This document shows, in pieces, positions 44,605 to 49,203 of a stretch of 49,203 nucleotides of DNA. Under the pieces are notes generated by a model. The model had not been told where the DNA came from. It ran no database searches and worked only from the letters and a program-made list of their open reading frames with translations. This DNA is from RGIG9079 sp964567845 (lineage in GTDB: Bacteria; Bacteroidota; Bacteroidia; Bacteroidales; Marinifilaceae): assembly GCA_964567845.1 (NCBI GenBank), contig CAZMOG010000005.1, positions 1 to 49,203 of the forward strand, read 5' to 3'. Numbering within the stretch: position 1 is the stretch's first letter; each line of letters begins with the position of its first letter. The position numbers and the translations under genes were made by a program.

Positions 44605-44697
44605 TTACTTTCTTGTCTTATGACGATTCTTTCTAAGTCTCTTTTTGCGCTTATGCGTTGCCATCTTATGTCTTTTTCTCTTTTTTCCGCTAGGCAT
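44605..44697 (-). CDS. AURKAIP1/COX24 domain protein (mS38-like), 30 residues
   Basis: 30 residues, starts MPSGKKRKRHKMATHKRKK and ends RHKTRK; 19 of 30 residues are Lys, Arg or His. I read it from the minus strand; it is too short for most gene callers. The MPSGKKRKRHKMxTHKRKKR pattern is that of the AURKAIP1/COX24 family. Its eukaryotic members include mitochondrial ribosomal protein mS38, and short stand-alone copies are found in Bacteroidota. It probably binds rRNA and joins the ribosome; inference from the family and composition. It lies 17 bases after HU and is preceded by AAGGAGG, a strong Shine-Dalgarno at a 5-base distance. That is unusual here, since most starts in this window have none. 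Confidence 0.85.
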   Translation of the reverse strand: MPSGKKRKRHKMATHKRKKRLRKNRHKTRK

Positions 44698-44702
44698 AAT
44701 CT

Positions 44703-44709
44703 CCTCCTT
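44703..44709 (-). promoter_or_regulatory. Strong Shine-Dalgarno of the mS38-like gene
   Basis: Minus strand reads AAGGAGG, 7 bases complementary to the 16S 3' end, 5 bases before the ATG at 44697. It fills the 17-base gap after the HU stop codon. Starts of HU, rplT, infC, ssb and gldE, checked by eye, lack such a site. Confidence 0.8.
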
Positions 44710-44714
44710 TCTTA

Positions 44715-44999
44715 TTATTTTACGTTACCTTTTACCTTAACCACGAAGCTCTTTGAAGGCTTAAATGATGGAATGTAGTGTGCAGGAATCTTAATAGTCT
44801 CATTCTTAGAGATATTTCTTGCAGTCTTCTCTGCTCTTTTCTTAACTACGAAACTTCCAAATCCTCTTAGGTAAACATTACTGCCCTCTACTACAGAAGA
44901 CTTAATTGCATCCATAAATGCCTCAACCACTGTCTGAACAGCCACCTTCTCGATTCCGGTGTTTTTTGAGATTTCGTTTACGATATCTGCTTTTGTCAT
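44715..44999 (-). CDS. HU/IHF family DNA-binding protein
   Basis: 94 residues. The HU fold is recognisable: TKADIVNEISKNTGI, the helical dimer part, GFGSFVVKKRAEKTARN and KIPAHYIPSFKPSKSF, with the Pro of the DNA-intercalating arm (IPAHYIP). Histone-like nucleoid protein that bends DNA. First gene of the HU/mS38-like pair, with promoter box 45057-45064. HU rather than IHF is likely for Bacteroidota but not certain. Confidence 0.95.
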   Translation of the reverse strand: MTKADIVNEISKNTGIEKVAVQTVVEAFMDAIKSSVVEGSNVYLRGFGSFVVKKRAEKTARNISKNETIKIPAHYIPSFKPSKSFVVKVKGNVK

Positions 45000-45056
45000 T
45001 TGATTAATTATTTAGTATTCAATAAATTATTCCAAAAACCTCATTTTTTCGGACTG

Positions 45057-45064
45057 CAAATATA
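45057..45064 (-). promoter_or_regulatory. -7 element of the HU promoter
   Basis: Minus strand reads TATATTTG, a full match to TAnnTTTG. Expected transcript start near 45050, giving a leader of about 50 bases, longer than the others here. Confidence 0.6.
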
Positions 45065-45200
45065 CGGCTTTTCCTTCAAAGAAAAAAAGATATGGCATTT
45101 TTTTAATAAAAATTTTAATCCGCTTAAAAATCTGTATCACACTAATTTCTTCTTTCAATTATTATTAATATATTCGCAAATGAAAATAATTAGGGCTTAA

Positions 45201-45232
45201 TTTGTATACTTAATATATATTATGTAAATTGC
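45201..45232 (+). promoter_or_regulatory. ssb promoter
   Basis: TTTG at 45201-45204, a 20-base spacer, then TAAATTGC at 45225-45232, a near match to TAnnTTTG. Expected transcript start near 45239, about 18 bases before the ssb ATG. The clearest -33 element in the window. Confidence 0.55.
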
Positions 45233-45256
45233 AGCCGTAATTTAAACTCTTATATT

Positions 45257-45679
45257 ATGGTTAACAAAGTAATTTTAATTGGAAATGTAGGTGCAGATCC
45301 TGAGGTAAGATTCTTAGAGGGAGGCACAGCCGTGGCGAATTTACGCCTTGCAACAACCGAGACATTCAACCGTAACGGTGAGAAGGTGGAACAGACTGAG
45401 TGGCATACCATCGTTTTGTGGCGAGGTCTTGCCGAGATCACTCAAAAGTACGTTAAGAAAGGAATGAAACTCTATATCGAGGGTCGATTAAGAACTCGAC
45501 AATGGGAGGACAAAGACCACATCAAGAGGTACACAACAGAAATTTATGCCGACACCATGCAAATGCTCAGCAGAAGCGAGAGCACAACATCGCAACCTGC
45601 AGTTGCGCAGGCTCCGGCTACCTCTCAACCAGAGAAGATTGATATTGAAATTGACAATCAGGACGATTTACCATTTTAA
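45257..45679 (+). CDS. ssb: Single-stranded DNA-binding protein
   Basis: 140 residues. The OB fold covers residues 1-110 (VNKVILIGNVGADPEVRF, TEWHTIVLWRGLAEI, KGMKLYIEGRLRTRQWED). A Gln/Ala/Ser-rich linker follows, and the acidic tip ends DDLPF, which recruits replication and repair partners. Tetrameric SSB. It sits 3 bases before gldE; the ssb-gldE pair is conserved in many Bacteroidota. Confidence 0.96.
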   Translation: MVNKVILIGNVGADPEVRFLEGGTAVANLRLATTETFNRNGEKVEQTEWHTIVLWRGLAEITQKYVKKGMKLYIEGRLRTRQWEDKDHIKRYTTEIYADTMQMLSRSESTTSQPAVAQAPATSQPEKIDIEIDNQDDLPF

Positions 45680-45682
45680 GCA

Positions 45683-46966
45683 ATGGAACCCATAGAGACA
45701 TCGCTCATTACAGACATTATTTTTGGAATAATAATGCTTATACTTTTGGTTGGCTCTGCTACCTTCTCGGGTACAGAGACAGCCTACTTTGCATTATCTC
45801 CCAAACAGATTGAAAGCCTTAAAGAGAGTGGGCATAAATATTGTATCAAACTAATTGAACAACCTGAAAGATTATTGGCAACCATCTTAATTGCCAACAA
45901 CTTTGCCAATGTAGGAATTGTTACAATCTCCTCGTACCTGGCAGCTCAAATATTTAAATTCGAGAATCAAGTTGTAGTATTTCTTCTTCAGGTTGTATTG
46001 GTAACATTCTTAATCCTCCTTTTCGGAGAGATATTACCAAAACTATTTGCAAATCGTGCCAGAATGACAATTGCCAGACTCACGGCAAAACCGATGTACG
46101 CTTTAATGATGATATTCACTCCATTCTCATCAATGCTTATCAAGTCTACCTCAATAATCAGCAATCGCCTAAAAAATAAACAGGCAATCTCAATGGACGA
46201 GGTTTCAAAAGCAATCGAGTTGACCGAGGAGAATGAGATTGATGAGGAGAAAGATATTTTAGAGGGTATTGTACGCTTCACATCAATAACCACATCGGAT
46301 ATATTTACTCCCCGTATTGATATTATTGCATTAGATAAAGAGTTGCCATTCAGCCAGGTAAAAGAGACAATAATGCAACATGGCTACTCACGAATGCCTA
46401 TCTACGAAGAGAATTTAGACTCAATATGCGGAATTCTGTATGTAAAGGATCTACTTCCCTACCTTAAGGAGAACAATTCATTTAAATGGAATCAACTTGT
46501 GCGACCGGCCTATTTTGTTCCCGAGAACAAGAAGATTAACACCCTTTTAGAGGAGTTTCAGGAGAAGAAGGTTCACATGGCAATCGTGGTTGATGAATAT
46601 GGAGGTACCACCGGCATTGTCACTATGGAGGACATTCTTGAAGAGATTATCGGAGAGATAAACGACGAGTACGACGAAACAGACTGCGAATACGTTAAAA
46701 CAAAAAATAATGGCTATATCTTCAAAGCTACCACTCTACTTAACGATTTCTCAAAGATTATCGGCATTGAAGCTGACGAATTCGAGGAGGTATGTGGCGA
46801 AGCTGAAACATTGGCCGGACTAATTTTAGAGATAAAGGGCGAGATGCCACAGCAGGGTGAATCTGTAATATATGGTCATCACAAATTCACCGTAACTGAG
46901 GCAAATAACCGCCGTATCTCAAAAATAAAGTATGAACCGATCAATCAATCAACGAAGAGCCGTTAA
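45683..46966 (+). CDS. gldE: GldE-like CNNM/CBS-pair protein (HlyC/CorC family)
   Basis: 427 residues. An N-terminal DUF21/CNNM domain of three to four helices (residues about 10-150, SATFSGTETAYFAL) is followed by a CBS pair (about 205-325, FTPRIDIIALD and YGGTTGIVTMEDILEEIIGEI) and a C-terminal CorC_HlyC domain (about 345-420). GldE was named from gliding motility in Flavobacterium, but it is also found in non-gliding Bacteroidales, where the role may be magnesium/cobalt export or membrane homeostasis. The 3' end overlaps the convergent PafA-like gene by 26 bases. Confidence 0.88.
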   Translation: MEPIETSLITDIIFGIIMLILLVGSATFSGTETAYFALSPKQIESLKESGHKYCIKLIEQPERLLATILIANNFANVGIVTISSYLAAQIFKFENQVVVFLLQVVLVTFLILLFGEILPKLFANRARMTIARLTAKPMYALMMIFTPFSSMLIKSTSIISNRLKNKQAISMDEVSKAIELTEENEIDEEKDILEGIVRFTSITTSDIFTPRIDIIALDKELPFSQVKETIMQHGYSRMPIYEENLDSICGILYVKDLLPYLKENNSFKWNQLVRPAYFVPENKKINTLLEEFQEKKVHMAIVVDEYGGTTGIVTMEDILEEIIGEINDEYDETDCEYVKTKNNGYIFKATTLLNDFSKIIGIEADEFEEVCGEAETLAGLILEIKGEMPQQGESVIYGHHKFTVTEANNRRISKIKYEPINQSTKSR

Positions 46967-48488
46967 TATTATAAGGCAGTGAAACACCTGCCAATTTGCA
47001 TATTGTAGGAAGAACGTCTATCATTCGGCAGGCGTTCTTCCCTATTTTATCCGCTCCGAAACCATAAAAGTAAATCGGAACAAATCTTCTTTTAGAGTAA
47101 CGTAAATAAGAGTCCTCTACATCTTGTAAAACCGGTATCCACGAATGTTCCAGGGTAAATAAAACATCACCACTTCGTTTTGGATAGAAGCTATTAGCCA
47201 CCATTGAAATAGCACCGCTATCCGATGCCACCACCAATAATTCCGATGCAGTAACCACCTTTGCAACTCCCTCGAAATCTGCTATAAAATCAGCCACACA
47301 TCTCTGAAAATCAGCCAAATTCAATTTACTTTTCTGAATAAGCTCTCTATTCAGATACAGCTGTCCTGAATCATAGCCCGATATCCAATCACCCTGACCA
47401 TACATCAATTTCAAATATGATTTCAACAGAGCAACGGCACGGTAAATACTAAAATAGTTTCCACGCATTTTGTGTTGAACCAAATCAACAGGAAGCATTT
47501 CACGTCCCTCAACAACTGTCAAAAACAGAGTATAATTACCGGGACCACATCGTTCATCCAATTCTGCCAATAATCTCTCGATGTTTTTGTCGAGGCGCAT
47601 AACCAAATCCTTAAACTCCTTCGAGTTTATTGCATAATCGCGGTTCATGTAATCAAGTGAAGAGTATGAAAGCATAAGCAAATCGGTCTCTTTATCCATA
47701 CCCAAACGTTCACGCCTTATCAACTCTAATGCACTTTCGGTTACAATATCATTTGCATATGGCACCGCAGTCAATACCTGATACCCTTGTTTGCTACTCT
47801 TTAACTGCTGAAGATCGTAATAGAAATCTGCACGAGCCTTAGCTGCAACGCGACTCATTGCATTGCGCTTATATTGCAACTCATTTGTCAATGGCATCCA
47901 ACCTGAAAGCAATAAGGAATCCGCATTAATCTTTCTATTCAAGGAACCCAACCAGCTCGGTTGCTCTCCACAGAATAGCGAGGCTCGCATCTTACCGCTA
48001 TTAACATCAAACCACAAAATATTATTGGCATAAGTACCACCAGCCATCACGGCCTCTTCCGGGTGCATAGCCACCGAATAAGCCTTTGAAAATGAATTAC
48101 CCATCCTCAAATATGCCGATGCCGATAACATTCTCATATTTGTCGCAGCAGTATCGGAATCGATATTCTGACACATCTCCTTACGCATTCTATCATACCA
48201 TCGATGCGCAATAATTCCATGCTCGGATGGATATGATCCGGTATAAATTGTTGCTTGATCAGTACCGGTTTGCGAATACATATATTCGTAATCTCCCCTT
48301 AACTCTTTAGAGTACTTTAACAGCCTGTTTAAACCTCCTGATCCCAATTCATACTCATAACTCTTTATCCACTCCGGATAAAATTGAGACAGTGTAATAC
48401 CTACAACAATTTTAGGTCTTTCATTAGCATATATGGCATTACACATAAATAATACCATTACGACAAGTACAGCAACACCTCTTCTCAT
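46941..48488 (-). CDS. PafA-like alkaline phosphatase family protein, probable pseudoenzyme
   Basis: 515 residues with a signal peptide (about 21 residues, ends AIYA), so it is exported. Overall it follows the PafA-type alkaline phosphatase fold: TDQATIYTGSYPSEHGIIAHRWYD near 76-99 and a final PIYFYGFGADKIG ... DVLPTICKLAGV. Key zinc-site positions differ from PafA as I recall it. The first-strand Asp (VDQM) is Ser34 (TLSQF). In the DxxxH motif Asp279 is kept but His becomes Arg283. TADHG becomes TVVEG (V326, E327), and the late HG...H site is missing. A Thr of the nucleophile region (SQTGT) remains. Phosphatase activity is therefore doubtful. It starts 3 bases after clpC. Gene prediction firm; loss of activity is inference. 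Confidence 0.8.
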   Translation of the reverse strand: MRRGVAVLVVMVLFMCNAIYANERPKIVVGITLSQFYPEWIKSYEYELGSGGLNRLLKYSKELRGDYEYMYSQTGTDQATIYTGSYPSEHGIIAHRWYDRMRKEMCQNIDSDTAATNMRMLSASAYLRMGNSFSKAYSVAMHPEEAVMAGGTYANNILWFDVNSGKMRASLFCGEQPSWLGSLNRKINADSLLLSGWMPLTNELQYKRNAMSRVAAKARADFYYDLQQLKSSKQGYQVLTAVPYANDIVTESALELIRRERLGMDKETDLLMLSYSSLDYMNRDYAINSKEFKDLVMRLDKNIERLLAELDERCGPGNYTLFLTVVEGREMLPVDLVQHKMRGNYFSIYRAVALLKSYLKLMYGQGDWISGYDSGQLYLNRELIQKSKLNLADFQRCVADFIADFEGVAKVVTASELLVVASDSGAISMVANSFYPKRSGDVLFTLEHSWIPVLQDVEDSYLRYSKRRFVPIYFYGFGADKIGKNACRMIDVLPTICKLAGVSLPYNINGSSLID

Positions 48489-48491
48489 ACT

Positions 48492-49203
48492 CTATAACTC
48501 CTCAATATATTCTATCTTTAATTTATCTTCATCTATATCAGCATCAACATAAATACTGACACCCTCAACAATATTTCCTCGCAAGATCTCCTCTGACAGC
48601 TCATCCTCAAAGTAGCGCTGAACCGCACGCTTCAGCGGACGTGCTCCATATTCAGGATTATACCCCTTCGTCGAAAGAAACTCATAAGCCCTGTCTGAAA
48701 TGGAAACTCTACAACCATACTCCTCAAGTCTCTTGATAACATGACTCAGCTCTATCTTCACTATCTTATCTAAATCATCCTTGTCCAATGAATTGAAGAA
48801 GATTACATCATCAATACGATTCAAAAATTCCGGAGTAAAGGAATCTTTTAATGCCTTCTTTATCAATGCCTCTGAACGTTCACTGTTCAATTGTACAGAA
48901 TCCCTTGTAAAACCTACCGCTCTGCCAAAATCCTTTATCTGTTTTGAACCCACATTCGAGGTCATTATTATAATTGTATTCTTGAAATCGACCACTCTGC
49001 CCAGACTATCTGTCAATCGACCATCATCCAAAAGTTGAAGCAAAATATTAAATACATCCGGATGAGCCTTCTCTATCTCATCGAGCAACAGCACACAGTA
49101 CGGTTTGCGACGAACACGTTCGGTTAGCTGGCCTCCATCATCATGGCCCACATATCCAGGAGGAGCACCTACCATTCTGCTAACAGCAAACTTCTCCATA
49201 TAC
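48492..49203 (-). CDS. clpC: ClpC-type AAA+ unfoldase, C-terminal part (cut by window end)
   Basis: About 237 residues, the second AAA+ module of a Clp/Hsp100 ATPase; the rest lies beyond the window, and the frame is open to base 49203. Visible: pore loop GYVG in SRMVGAPPGYVGHDDGGQLT, Walker B LLLDEIEKAHPDV, sensor 1 IIMTSNVGS, arginine finger FLNRID, and the C-terminal small domain with GARPLKRAVQR (sensor 2). ClpC feeds substrates to ClpP; ClpB is the main alternative and cannot be fully excluded without the N-terminal half. Upstream of, and probably co-transcribed with, the PafA-like gene. Confidence 0.85.
   Translation of the reverse strand, partial: YMEKFAVSRMVGAPPGYVGHDDGGQLTERVRRKPYCVLLLDEIEKAHPDVFNILLQLLDDGRLTDSLGRVVDFKNTIIIMTSNVGSKQIKDFGRAVGFTRDSVQLNSERSEALIKKALKDSFTPEFLNRIDDVIFFNSLDKDDLDKIVKIELSHVIKRLEEYGCRVSISDRAYEFLSTKGYNPEYGARPLKRAVQRYFEDELSEEILRGNIVEGVSIYVDADIDEDKLKIEYIEEL

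Overview
This window looks like chromosomal core DNA of an anaerobic Bacteroidota, most likely order Bacteroidales. The support is: many promoters of the Bacteroidota type (TAnnTTTG at -7, sometimes TTTG about 20 bases upstream), mostly absent Shine-Dalgarno sequences, the ssb-gldE pair, the paired parE/parC genes, the order thrS-infC-rpmI-rplT, a DUF6057-like membrane protein followed by a PD40 lipoprotein, and a DUF2027/Smr protein. I see no rRNA, tRNA, insertion sequence, prophage or CRISPR array, and no stretch longer than 300 bases without a gene. Genus or family cannot be named from what is here.

Layout. (1) 143-5087, minus strand: a tight five-gene cluster related to heterodisulfide reductase (Hdr). 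In transcription order it encodes an HdrC-like ferredoxin, an HdrB-like protein, a short HdrA-like flavoprotein, a second small HdrC-like ferredoxin, and a membrane-anchored HdrE-HdrD-type fusion. It resembles a complex that couples a soluble flavin/Fe-S thiol redox centre to the quinone pool; its substrate is unknown. (2) 5318-11519, plus: a tripartite RND efflux operon (lipoprotein adaptor, permease, TolC-like channel) with an MgtC-family gene as fourth member. (3) 11691-14414, plus: a large secreted macroglobulin-like protein, ending in a terminator whose loop holds the stop codon. (4) 14428-25728, minus: purU with its own promoter, then a nine-gene run read from the dapB promoter: dapB, lepB, a DJ-1/PfpI gene, birA, parE, parC, aroK, a nitroreductase gene and a divergent pepD. 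(5) 25869-29098, minus: thrS-infC-rpmI-rplT with promoter and terminator. (6) 29216-31407, plus: folC and a DMT-family permease. (7) 31466-34833, plus: a DUF6057-like membrane protein and a beta-propeller lipoprotein carrying a CxxCH haem-c motif. (8) 34912-38564: a Rid/chorismatase-like protein (-), a DUF2027/Smr protein (+), trxB (-) and an HTH regulator (-). (9) 38862-40752, plus: a THUMP-like methyltransferase and a channel-like membrane protein with a degenerate potassium-filter motif. (10) 40836-44999, minus: HU, a 30-residue AURKAIP1/COX24 (mS38-like) protein, RNase G and DsbD. (11) 45257-46966, plus: ssb and gldE. (12) 46941-49203, minus: clpC (cut by the window end) and a PafA-like protein that appears to have lost its metal ligands.

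Most genes are housekeeping. The parts most worth a second look are the Hdr-like cluster, the mS38-like gene with a near-perfect Shine-Dalgarno in a genome that mostly lacks them, two enzyme-family proteins with substituted metal ligands (PepD-like and PafA-like), the CxxCH beta-propeller lipoprotein, the channel-like protein without a canonical filter, and the nested inverted repeats in front of the THUMP-like gene. Start codons were moved downstream of the longest open frame where that frame began with TTG/GTG or overlapped a promoter box.
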